A stretch of DNA of 7,749 nt from contig URIR01000053.1 of assembly GCA_900547955.1 (NCBI GenBank), positions 1 to 7,749 of the forward strand. Reading direction: 5' to 3'. The translations under genes and the position numbers were made by a program. Positions 1 to 5,756 of this stretch are shown here, piece by piece. The notes beneath the pieces are model-generated. The model was not told the origin of the DNA. It did no database searches and saw nothing but the letters and a program-made list of their open reading frames with translations. The stretch comes from an uncultured Eubacteriales bacterium. GTDB lineage: Bacteria > Bacillota > Clostridia > Christensenellales > QALW01. Numbering within the stretch: the stretch's first letter is position 1; each line of letters opens with the position of its first letter.

Positions 1-151
1 CCTGTTTTTATATTAAATAAGCGGCCTAAGCCCCCCCGCGGCGCGGCAGGCGCTTGCGCGCCTGCCTGCGCCGGGCTGCGCCCGGCGCCCTGCGGCCTTC
101 GGCCGCAGGCGCCGCGGGGGGCTTAGGCCGCTTATTTAATATAAAAACAGG
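1..151 (+). repeat. Cloverleaf-forming inverted repeat element, copy 1
   Basis: Seen directly: positions 1-30 are the exact reverse complement of 122-151, and pairing continues inward (C run 31-37 with G run 116-121, leaving one extra C; 38-44 with 109-115), giving an outer stem of about 43 bp. Inside sit three adjacent perfect hairpins: 45-53/58-66 (loop TTGC), 68-76/80-88 (loop TGC) and 90-97/101-108 (loop TTC), separated by single bases. The whole folds as a four-way junction. The outer 20 bp are AT-rich and the rest is almost pure GC. It lies beyond the 3' end of glnS, 78 bp from its stop. Copy 2 at 5019-5124 has the same hairpin order and nearly the same hairpins 1 and 3. The arm begins at the first base of the window, so the element may extend further left. 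Strand is set by the order shared with copy 2; the palindrome is otherwise strandless. Function unknown; a mobile or REPIN-like repeat, or a structured 3' RNA or terminator, are candidates. Confidence 0.9.
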
Positions 152-229
152 CCCGCAGCCAGGCGTCCGTTTACCGTCTCCCAACTGTGAACCCTCAAAA
201 ATTAAAAATCTATACGGCAAGCTCTGCGC

Positions 230-1885
230 TTATTTCCCCGCAGCTTTCGCCCAGGAATCCTTAAGTCCTACAATCCGATTAAAAACGCTCAGGCTTTCTA
301 ATGAATCCTCATCCTTCCGGAAATATCCCATGCGCACAAATTGAAAACTTGCTCCAATCTGCGCCTCAGCCAGCGCCGGCTCTATAAAGCCATCCGCAAT
401 CACCAGGGAATTTTCATTCAGCCGCTCTGAAAAATCAATATCCTCGCCGTCCCGGTCGTCCAAAAGATAATCGTAAAGCCTGAACTGAGCCGGCCTGCTT
501 TCAGCAGCGCTAAGCCAATGCAGCGTTCCCTTAACCTTGCGCTCGCTGCCCGGCATGCCCGAAAGAGTATCGGGATCATAGGTGCATTCAACATATAAAA
601 TCCGCCCATCCTGGTCCTTAACCGCCCGCTGACATTTAATTATATAGGCTCCCTTAAGCCTTACCTCTCGTCCGGGCGCAAGCCTGAAGAATTTTCCCGG
701 GGGCTCTTCCATAAAATCCTCCTGCTCAATATAAAGCTCCCGCGTAAATGCTAAAGCACGCGTTCCAAGCTCCGGCTTGAGATTATGATTTTCAATGGAT
801 ACATATTCCTTTTTATCCTCGGGATAATTTGTTATAACTACCTTCAGCGGCCGAATAATCGCCATCCGCCGCAGGGATTTATCATTAAGGTCCTCCCTGA
901 CGCAATGCTCCAAAAGGGCCGAATCTATCATGGACACCGATTTAGCCACGCCGGTCCGCGCGCAGAAATCCTTTAATGCCGCGGGAGTATAGCCCCTGCG
1001 GCGCAGTCCGGCTATAGTGGGCATGCGCGGGTCGTCCCAGCCGCTGACCACCCCGCTCTCCACCAGCTTCTTAAGATACCTCTTGCTCATAACCGTGCGC
1101 GTGATATTCATGCGCGCAAATTCAATCTGCTGCGGCCGGCCAGGCACGCTCAGATGCTCTATAACCCAGTTGTAAAGAGGCCGGTGGTCCTCAAATTCAA
1201 AGGAACACAACGAATGCGTTACCCCCTCTAACGCGTCCTGTATAGGATGTGCAAAATCATACATAGGATAAATTATCCATTTGTTTCCTGTACGGTAATG
1301 CTCCATACGGCATATCCTGTATATAACCGGGTCCCGCATATTCATATTGGGCGAGCTCATATCTATTTTTGCGCGCAGCACGCACGCTCCGTCAGGAAAG
1401 CAGCCGTTTTTCATCTTCTCAAACAGCTCGAGATTCTCTTTCACCGAACGCTCTCTATACGGGCTGTTCTTACCCGGCTGAGTAAGCGTGCCCCTGTATT
1501 CCCTTATCTGCTCTGGCGATAAATCACATACATACGCCAGGCCCTTTTCTATAAGCTCCACAGCGTACCTATAGGTCTGCTCATAATAATCCGAGCCGAA
1601 GGTGAGCTTGTCCCATTCGTAGCCCAGCCAGGATATATCCCGCTTAATAGCCTCTACATAGCTCATATCCTCTTTAGCCGGATTAGTATCGTCCATCCTC
1701 AGATTGCATCGGCCATTATATTTTTCCTTGATTCCGAAATTAATGGATATCGCCCGCACATGTCCTATATGCAGATAACCGTTCGGCTCGGGCGGAAAAC
1801 GCGTGCATACGGTATAATCCGGCCCGTTGGCCTCTATATCCGCCTCAACGCGCTCCTGAATAAAATTCCGAACTTGTTCTTCCAT
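230..1885 (-). CDS. glnS: Glutaminyl-tRNA synthetase (class Ib)
   Basis: Cytosolic enzyme that charges tRNA-Gln with glutamine using ATP. The 551 residues match the usual bacterial GlnRS length (about 550). The class I signature is PEPNGYLHIGH (HIGH at residues 39-42), and the second signature VMSKRY is at 265-270. LRMDDTNP at 62-69 and GWDDPRMPT at 282-290 are the GlnRS form of the GlxRS family, which argues against a bacterial GluRS. The C-terminal part after about 330 fits the two beta-barrel anticodon-binding domains, ending in FQFVRMGYF. The ATG start has a GGGGGT ribosome binding site (minus-strand reading of 1891-1896) about 5 nt upstream and a strong promoter at 1922-1950. It is transcribed alone, divergent from the PTS operon. 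A dedicated GlnRS means this organism need not rely only on GatCAB transamidation for Gln-tRNA. No T-box leader is visible; the 5' UTR is only about 30 nt. Identification is secure. Confidence 0.96.
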   Translation of the reverse strand: MEEQVRNFIQERVEADIEANGPDYTVCTRFPPEPNGYLHIGHVRAISINFGIKEKYNGRCNLRMDDTNPAKEDMSYVEAIKRDISWLGYEWDKLTFGSDYYEQTYRYAVELIEKGLAYVCDLSPEQIREYRGTLTQPGKNSPYRERSVKENLELFEKMKNGCFPDGACVLRAKIDMSSPNMNMRDPVIYRICRMEHYRTGNKWIIYPMYDFAHPIQDALEGVTHSLCSFEFEDHRPLYNWVIEHLSVPGRPQQIEFARMNITRTVMSKRYLKKLVESGVVSGWDDPRMPTIAGLRRRGYTPAALKDFCARTGVAKSVSMIDSALLEHCVREDLNDKSLRRMAIIRPLKVVITNYPEDKKEYVSIENHNLKPELGTRALAFTRELYIEQEDFMEEPPGKFFRLAPGREVRLKGAYIIKCQRAVKDQDGRILYVECTYDPDTLSGMPGSERKVKGTLHWLSAAESRPAQFRLYDYLLDDRDGEDIDFSERLNENSLVIADGFIEPALAEAQIGASFQFVRMGYFRKDEDSLESLSVFNRIVGLKDSWAKAAGK

Positions 1886-1921
1886 AATTTACCCCCGTAT
1901 AAGTCCTTATAATATTAGATA

Positions 1922-1950
1922 ATTATAGCATGTTTATTCAGCGGTGTAAA
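1922..1950 (-). promoter_or_regulatory. SigA-type promoter of glnS with extended -10
   Basis: On the minus strand, TTTACA (1945-1950) and TATAAT (1922-1927) are separated by exactly 17 bp, with a TGC extended -10 directly before TATAAT. Only one -35 base differs from consensus. The predicted start is near 1915, leaving a leader of about 30 nt before the glnS ATG. Confidence 0.85.
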
Positions 1951-2044
1951 CAAATATTAGGCCGAAGCTCTCTCTCAGCGCGCTCCAACGCCGCTCAAAG
2001 CCCTCAATATATTCAATGTCCTCTTTATCCCCGCCGCCGGCCAA
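1934..2044 (-). other. Possible decayed or tiny ORF upstream of glnS (36 codons, TTG start)
   Basis: On the minus strand an open frame runs from TTG (2044) to TAA (1934), with a protein-like acidic and aromatic composition (contains DIEYIEGFERRWSALRESFG). It has no ribosome binding site at a usable distance; the nearest GGAGG is about 30 nt upstream. A neighbouring frame offers ATG near 2055 that runs into a stop within the GC-rich stretch, so a shift there would join the two. The glnS -35 box lies inside its 3' end. It may be a gene remnant, a small protein, or chance. No family was recognised. Confidence 0.2.
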
Positions 2045-2082
2045 TAAAATTATGCATTATTTCCGGATAATTATACCTCCGC

Positions 2083-2095
2083 CCGTCTCAGACGG
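2083..2095. promoter_or_regulatory. Short palindrome just upstream of the operon promoter
   Basis: CCGTC-TCA-GACGG is a perfect 5-bp stem with a 3-nt loop, ending 10 bp before the -35 box at 2106. It could be an operator half-site pair or a weak hairpin. The following ACTTTTCC is too poor in T for a confident terminator. Confidence 0.25.
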
Positions 2096-2105
2096 ACTTT
2101 TCCGC

Positions 2106-2134
2106 TTGACCTCAGACCGGTTTAGCCTTATTAT
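2106..2134 (+). promoter_or_regulatory. SigA-type promoter of the PTS-MBL-DUF3006-DUF1292 operon
   Basis: TTGACC (2106-2111) and TATTAT (2129-2134) are spaced by 17 bp, each with one mismatch to consensus. The predicted start is near 2141, giving a leader of about 36 nt that carries the GGAGG at 2162-2166. Confidence 0.75.
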
Positions 2135-2176
2135 TAATGACGTATCTCAAAGTAAAATTGCGGAGGTTTGTGTATA

Positions 2177-3265
2177 ATGGCTTCAAAAAGTAAAAGCAAG
2201 GGAATTCTGGTTACCCTGCTGAAACGCTGGTTTATAGATTCATTGGGAGCAATGGCTCTTGGGCTGTTCGCTTCCTTAATAGTGGGGGTTATAATATCTG
2301 ACCTTATAGCTAAAATCCCGGGAATGGGGTTCCTGATGGATTTTCTGACCGTATCCAACGGCAGCGTCCAGGGGCTGTATCTCCTGGGAGCCTCTTCCCC
2401 CGTTATCGGCTCGGCTATAGGCGTGGCAATAGCCTATGGTCTAAAACATAAGCCTCTTGTTATCTTCTCCAGCGCCGTTACCGGCGCGCTCGGATATATG
2501 GTTACGTCCAACAACGTAGCCGCCGGGCCGGTAGGCGCATATCTGGCGGCTTTGGTAAGCTGCGAGCTGGTTGGACTATATGCGGGAAAAACCAAGCTGG
2601 ATATACTTTTGGTTCCTCTCGGTGCCATATTTTCGGGCGCTCTGGTGGCAAATTTTGCCGCTCCCGGAGTAAGCGCCGTTATGACCGGTCTAGGCAGCTT
2701 TATCAATTCCGCTACAGAAATGCAGCCTTTCATAATGGGTGTAATTATTTCTGTTGTAGTGGGCATGGCTCTTACTGCCCCCATTTCCAGCGCCGCTCTC
2801 TGCATAATGTTAAAGCTGGACGGACTGGCTGCGGGAGCGGCCGCAATAGGCTGCTGTGCCAATATGGTGGGCTTTGCCGTAGGTTCCTTTAAAGAAAACG
2901 GCATAAGCGGCCTTATATCCCAGGGAATAGGCACCAGCATGCTCCAGGTGCCCAATATAGTAAGGCGGCCAATCATCTGGCTGCCCTCCATAATAACCAG
3001 CGCTATATTAGGCCCTGTTTCCACCTGTCTGCTTAAAATGACTAATAACAGCATGGGGGCAGGCATGGGTACAAGCGGGCTGGTAGGCAATATAAACGCT
3101 TATCTGAGCATGACCGCCTCGGGTACCGCCGAATGGCTGGCCATACTGGAAATCCTGCTGATGCATTTTATCCTGCCCGCCGCTATAGCGTGGGGTATTA
3201 CCACATTTATGAGACACAGGGGCTGGATACGGCCAAACGATATGCTTTTGCCCAGTCAGGATTAA
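2177..3265 (+). CDS. PTS EIIC-like membrane protein (PTS_EIIC_2 / PfoR-like family)
   Basis: Integral membrane protein of 362 residues, with roughly nine to ten hydrophobic segments (for example about 21-42, 70-88, 92-110, 117-135, 141-162, 184-210, 214-236, 265-286 and 318-345). The glycine-rich stretch MGAGMGTSGLVGNI (293-306) and ASSPVIGSAIG (72-82) are the kind of conserved loops found in the stand-alone EIIC-type family that includes clostridial PfoR. No EIIA or EIIB domain is fused and none is encoded beside it, so transport by phosphotransfer cannot be asserted. PfoR relatives have been linked to toxin gene regulation. Start choice: ATG at 2177 has GGAGG (2162-2166) 10 nt upstream, whereas the in-frame TTG at 2168 lies almost on top of it. 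It is the first gene of the plus-strand operon, and the next gene starts 3 nt after its stop. Family assignment is from recalled sequence character, and the substrate is unknown. Confidence 0.75.
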   Translation: MASKSKSKGILVTLLKRWFIDSLGAMALGLFASLIVGVIISDLIAKIPGMGFLMDFLTVSNGSVQGLYLLGASSPVIGSAIGVAIAYGLKHKPLVIFSSAVTGALGYMVTSNNVAAGPVGAYLAALVSCELVGLYAGKTKLDILLVPLGAIFSGALVANFAAPGVSAVMTGLGSFINSATEMQPFIMGVIISVVVGMALTAPISSAALCIMLKLDGLAAGAAAIGCCANMVGFAVGSFKENGISGLISQGIGTSMLQVPNIVRRPIIWLPSIITSAILGPVSTCLLKMTNNSMGAGMGTSGLVGNINAYLSMTASGTAEWLAILEILLMHFILPAAIAWGITTFMRHRGWIRPNDMLLPSQD

Positions 3266-3268
3266 TTT

Positions 3269-4366
3269 ATGCGTATGAAAAAGCTTTTAGCCGGCATATT
3301 AATATTAGTTCTGCTGCTTTGCGCCTGCTCCTGCGCCGTGCCGGTCCAGGATGCCGCAGTAGTGCATTTTATAGACGTGGGACAGGCGGACGCAATCTTA
3401 ATTGTCTCGGACAATTCATCCGTGCTTATAGACGCAGGTACAAACAGCTCGGGCGAAGCCGTGCTGAATTATATAAAAGCGCTGGGAATAAATAAAATAG
3501 ACTATCTTATAGGCACGCACCCTCACGAGGATCACATAGGCGGACTGGATACCATTATAAACGGACTGGATATAGAAAATATCCTTATGCCCAGGCATTC
3601 GAGCAATACCCAGACCTATGAGGACGTGCTGATAGCCGCTAAAGACAAAGGTCTGAAAATCACAGCCGCCAAGGCCGGCGGTTCCTTTACCGCAGGACAA
3701 TGCCTTTTTTCAATACTTGCGCCCAGCGGCGAATATGATAATACCAACAATTATTCAATAGTGCTGCGTATGGAAGTGGGCAATGTTTCCATGCTTTTTA
3801 CAGGCGACGCCGAAAGCCAAAGCGAGGCTCGAATGCTTCAGGAAGGAGCGCAGCTTAAAAGCGACCTTATAAAAATTGGACATCATGGCAGCGATACCTC
3901 CAGCAGTCCTGAATTCTTGCAGGCAGTATCCCCCAGATACGCCGTCATAAGCGTAGGCGAGGATAACCCATACGGGCACCCCAGCGCACAGACCCTTAAG
4001 AATCTGGAGGGCGTTGAATTATACCGCACCGATTTAATGGGCACAATAACTGCAAGTACTGACGGCAGAGAAATTTCCTTTTCCATTTCAAAGGGAAGCA
4101 AGCCTCCTGCCCAAACGCCTTCGCATCCCGAACAAACCGGTCAAATTGCTGCTATGCCGAGCACAACGACGTCTACTGGCAGTCCATTTTCCCCCATAAC
4201 AGCCGCTCCAAGCGAGGACGTCGTATATATAGGCAACAAAAACACGCATAAATTTCATTTACCGTCATGCTCCGGACTGCCCGACCAGGCAAACAGAATT
4301 ATATTTCATTCTCGTCAGGAGGCCGTGCAGGCGGGGATGACTCCATGCTCAAGATGCAATCCTTAA
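3269..4366 (+). CDS. Secreted MBL-fold (ComEC/Rec2-like) lipoprotein with Ada-like zinc tail
   Basis: 365 residues. The N-terminus is a lipoprotein signal (KK at 4-5, hydrophobic 6-17, lipobox LCAC with Cys20 as probable lipidated residue), so the domain faces outside. Residues 30-275 form a metallo-beta-lactamase domain of the ComEC C-terminal type: HFIDVGQADA (33-42), metal motif THPHEDH (83-89), NNYSIVLR (160-167), FTGD (177-180), IGHHGS (203-208) and NPYGHPS (233-239). All expected metal ligands are present, so it is probably an active phosphodiesterase or nuclease. A Pro/Ser/Thr-rich linker (about 276-316) leads to a small C-terminal domain resembling the Ada metal-binding fold: YIGNKNTHKFH, then C334, and TPCSRC with C360 and C363. 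ATG at 3269 follows the preceding stop by 3 nt with only AGGA as a weak ribosome binding site, which suggests translational coupling; ATG at 3275 is an alternative. The DUF3006 gene follows, a common pairing. Confidence 0.88.
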   Translation: MRMKKLLAGILILVLLLCACSCAVPVQDAAVVHFIDVGQADAILIVSDNSSVLIDAGTNSSGEAVLNYIKALGINKIDYLIGTHPHEDHIGGLDTIINGLDIENILMPRHSSNTQTYEDVLIAAKDKGLKITAAKAGGSFTAGQCLFSILAPSGEYDNTNNYSIVLRMEVGNVSMLFTGDAESQSEARMLQEGAQLKSDLIKIGHHGSDTSSSPEFLQAVSPRYAVISVGEDNPYGHPSAQTLKNLEGVELYRTDLMGTITASTDGREISFSISKGSKPPAQTPSHPEQTGQIAAMPSTTTSTGSPFSPITAAPSEDVVYIGNKNTHKFHLPSCSGLPDQANRIIFHSRQEAVQAGMTPCSRCNP

Positions 4367-4386
4367 AATGTAAGGAGGAAAAATAT

Positions 4387-4605
4387 TTGAAACGGGTAAT
4401 AATAGACAGACTGGAAGAAGGAACAGCCGTCTGCTTTGACCAAAATAAAAACGCCCTGCTTATAGATATAAGCCTGCTCCCAAAGGGTGCGGATGAAGGA
4501 TGCACCCTTTTAATCGCAGAGGACGGCCAAATAGATTTGGATACTCAGGACGCACATGCGCGCCGGGAGCGCATAAAATCGCTGGAGGACCAGCTTTTCC
4601 AATAA
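4387..4605 (+). CDS. DUF3006 family small protein (TTG start)
   Basis: A 72-residue acidic protein beginning KRVIIDRLEEGTAVC after the initiator and ending in a charged helix (RRERIKSLEDQLFQ). This is the usual DUF3006 layout: VIIDR-E..AV at the start, a central LP.GA.EG motif (LLPKGADEGC) and a C-terminal helix rich in R, K and E. The start is decided by the ribosome binding site: AAGGAGG at 4372-4378 lies 8 nt before TTG at 4387. The frame stays open upstream to 4267, but that part overlaps the 3' end of the MBL gene and has no such site. It begins 20 nt after the MBL stop. DUF3006 members often sit next to ComEC-like MBL hydrolases in Bacillota. Their molecular role is not established; a partner or modulator of the hydrolase is inference. 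It has no signal peptide, so it would stay in the cytoplasm while the lipoprotein is exported. Confidence 0.85.
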   Translation: MKRVIIDRLEEGTAVCFDQNKNALLIDISLLPKGADEGCTLLIAEDGQIDLDTQDAHARRERIKSLEDQLFQ

Positions 4606-4655
4606 AAATACCCGAAGCACACGGGTAAATATAAATATTAAGGAGAAATATTCTT

Positions 4656-4964
4656 ATGGAAGACAACATAATGTATTTTCAGGACGAAAACGGCGGGCAG
4701 ATAGCTCTTCAAATGGTAGACGCTTTTGAATATGAATCTGTTAAATACGCGGTATTCGCCACACCAGAAGACCAGCTTGAGCCTGCTCAGCAGCCCGATT
4801 TATATGTAATGAAAGCCATATATAATCAGGAGGGAGACGAAATAGTTAATTTTGAAATGCCCAGCGAAGCAGAAATGGCTAAAGTAACGCCTCATATTAT
4901 TTCCCGATACGAACAGCCCTCATGCGGAGGCAGTTGTTCGGGCTGCTCGGGCTGCCATCACTAA
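4656..4964 (+). CDS. DUF1292 family protein with Cys/His-rich tail
   Basis: A 102-residue acidic protein of the DUF1292 (YrzB-like) type. The core is a short beta-rich domain: YFQDENGGQIALQMVDAFEY (7-26), then YAVFATPED and DLYVMKAIYNQEGDE (48-62), a pattern of strands followed by an EIVNFEMPSEAE helix. The family usually ends there. This one adds a tail with Cys90, Cys94, Cys97, Cys100, His101 and His102, spaced like a metal or redox site. AAGGAGA at 4640-4646 lies 9 nt before the ATG. It is the last gene of the operon, 50 nt after DUF3006 and directly before a terminator. The function of DUF1292 proteins is unknown; metal binding by the tail is inference. Confidence 0.85.
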   Translation: MEDNIMYFQDENGGQIALQMVDAFEYESVKYAVFATPEDQLEPAQQPDLYVMKAIYNQEGDEIVNFEMPSEAEMAKVTPHIISRYEQPSCGGSCSGCSGCHH

Positions 4965-4971
4965 AAAATAA

Positions 4972-5008
4972 TGTCGGCCCGATATAAAAAAGGCCGACAA
5001 GCGTTTTT
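4972..5008 (+). terminator. Rho-independent terminator of the plus-strand operon
   Basis: TGTCGGCC (4972-4979) pairs perfectly with GGCCGACA (4992-4999) around an A-rich 12-nt loop, and five T (5004-5008) follow shortly after. It begins 7 nt after the DUF1292 stop. Confidence 0.85.
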
Positions 5009-5018
5009 AAGAAACTTC

Positions 5019-5124
5019 AAAAAGGGGCGCGGGCGTTTGGCAGGCGCTTAAAAGCGCCTGCCCGGACCGAGCTTCGCTCGGACCCGGCGGCCTTCGGCCG
5101 CAAACGCCCGCGCCCCCCCTTTTT
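5019..5124 (+). repeat. Cloverleaf-forming inverted repeat element, copy 2
   Basis: Seen directly: outer stem 5028-5038 pairs perfectly with 5102-5112 (11 bp) and extends outward as GGGG (5024-5027) with four of the C7 at 5113-5119, then A5 (5019-5023) with T5 (5120-5124). Inside are three hairpins with no gaps: 5039-5048/5053-5062, 5067-5072/5076-5081 (flanked by GG/CC pairing with an A-A mismatch) and 5087-5092/5096-5101 (loop TTC). Hairpin 1 shares GGCAGGCGC...GCGCCTGCC and hairpin 3 shares GCGGCC-TTC-GGCCGC with copy 1. Hairpin 2 and the outer stem differ completely in sequence but still pair. It lies between two converging genes, 10 bp after a normal terminator, so it is not needed for termination of the left operon. 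Another possible outer pairing uses CGCCCCTT at 5126-5133 with AAGGGGCG. Confidence 0.9.
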
Positions 5125-5182
5125 ACGCCCCTTGATAATTCATAAAACACATTTCAATCTTTAAATTTTATGCAATGCTATA

Positions 5183-5614
5183 TTATTTGCAGGGTCCCTT
5201 ATCAAATTCAGGGTTAAACGCATAAAAATTCTTAGAATCCAATTTGTCCTGAACTATCCTCAGCGCTTCGCCGAAACGCTGGAAATGATTAATTTCCCTC
5301 TGCCTTAAAAAGCGTATAGGATCTAATACATCCGGGTCGTCAGCCAAGCGAATAATATTGTCATACGTCGTGCGCGCCTTCTGCTCTGCAGCCATATCCT
5401 CCGTCAAATCAGTTATAGCGTCTCCCTTTGACTGAAAGCATACCGAAGTAAACGGCATACCCGAAGCAGCCTGAGGCCACAGTCCCACAGTATGGTCAAC
5501 AAAGTATGTGTCAAAGCCTGAAGCCTTTATCTGCTCCGGAGTTAAATTTCTCGTAAGCTGATGCACAATAGCGCTGACCATTTCCATATGAGCCAGTTCT
5601 TCAGTACCATCAAG
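5183..5614 (-). pseudogene. 5'-truncated manganese catalase (CotJC-like)
   Basis: The frame encodes the C-terminal three quarters of a manganese catalase of the spore-coat CotJC type: GTEELAHMEM at the broken end, then AIVHQLTRNL, FVDHTVGLWPQAASG, SKGDAITDL, EDMAAEQKARTTYDNIIRL and REINHFQRFGEALR. Full-length relatives are about 190-200 residues; here about 143 remain. Known Mn ligands of the family correspond to the Glu and His of EELAH, the Glu of AAEQ and the His of INHF, all still present. The first ligand Glu, in the lost N-terminal helix, is missing. A TAA (5615-5617) lies in frame just before the homologous part. The only ATGs available are internal (5587, 5581) with no ribosome binding site, and the sequence upstream is AT-rich and unrelated in all frames. 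A dimanganese enzyme would need the missing Glu, so the product is probably absent or inactive. An intact copy may exist elsewhere. Confidence 0.85.
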
Positions 5615-5662
5615 TTATCATAAAATAATTATGGAATTAATGGAATTTATTCAACAAAAATA

Positions 5663-5691
5663 TTGACTTTTCTACATGAATGAAGTATAAT
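5663..5691 (+). promoter_or_regulatory. Orphan SigA-type promoter pointing toward the 3' end of the ligase gene
   Basis: TTGACT (5663-5668) and TATAAT (5686-5691) with a 17-bp spacer: 11 of 12 consensus bases. No annotated plus-strand gene follows. The predicted start is near 5698, just upstream of the hairpin at 5715-5753. Confidence 0.7.
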
Positions 5692-5697
5692 ATAAAT

Positions 5698-5756
5698 ATA
5701 GATTTCATGATATGGCAAAGTACCGGTGCTGAATTTTTGGCCCGGTATTTTGCTTT
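5698..5756 (+). ncRNA. Candidate short RNA (promoter plus hairpin), or 17-codon micro-ORF
   Basis: A transcript from the promoter at 5663-5691 would be about 60 nt and consist mainly of one strong hairpin: 5715-5726 pairs with 5742-5753 over 12 positions with a single G-U pair and a 15-nt loop, followed by a short TTT. In the same stretch, ATG at 5707 opens a 17-codon frame ending at 5760 (MIWQSTGAEFLARYFAL), but no ribosome binding site precedes it. The hairpin also sits just downstream of the ligase stop on the other strand, so a terminator role for that gene is possible; on that strand no T-run follows. No known RNA family recognised. Confidence 0.35.
5715..5756 (+). terminator. Strong hairpin, terminator-like on the plus strand
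   Basis: GCAAAGTACCGG (5715-5726) pairs with CCGGTATTTTGC (5742-5753), 12 pairs including one G-U. The following TTTATAAAA is a weak T-tract. It separates the orphan promoter from the converging ligase gene and would block antisense transcription into it. Confidence 0.5.

Noticed and set aside
1..151. tRNA-like gene, suggested by the cloverleaf shape
   Set aside because: The arms are far too long and GC-rich, there is no seven-base anticodon loop or T-loop GTTCRA motif, and the loops are only 3-4 nt.
54..344. Plus-strand open frame across the first cloverleaf element
   Set aside because: Its Ala/Arg/Gly-rich peptide simply reflects the GC-rich hairpins and then runs antisense into the end of glnS. 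No start signal was seen.
2168..2176. TTG at 2168 as the start of the EIIC-like gene
   Set aside because: It is only 1 nt from the GGAGG at 2162-2166, too close for initiation; ATG at 2177 is at a workable distance.
2434..3090. Long open frame of 218 codons on the minus strand inside the EIIC-like gene
   Set aside because: It lacks a ribosome binding site, its peptide is an Ile/Pro/Thr-rich mirror of the membrane gene, and the plus-strand frame has family motifs, a promoter and a ribosome binding site.
4267..4386. Upstream ATG at 4267 as the start of the DUF3006 gene
   Set aside because: This would overlap the MBL gene by 100 nt without a ribosome binding site and add a segment unlike the family; AAGGAGG with TTG at 4387 gives the expected family length.
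4609..4627. Small hairpin TACCCG/CGGGTA between DUF3006 and DUF1292 as a terminator
   Set aside because: Only 6 bp and followed by AT-mixed sequence without a T-run; at most an RNA processing or attenuation site.
1..5124. CRISPR repeats
   Set aside because: Only two palindromic elements, 5 kb apart, with no regular spacers and no cas genes.
5631..5666. Plus-strand 11-codon frame (MELMEFIQQKY) ahead of the orphan promoter
   Set aside because: It has no ribosome binding site or promoter upstream and its stop overlaps the -35 box; most likely chance.
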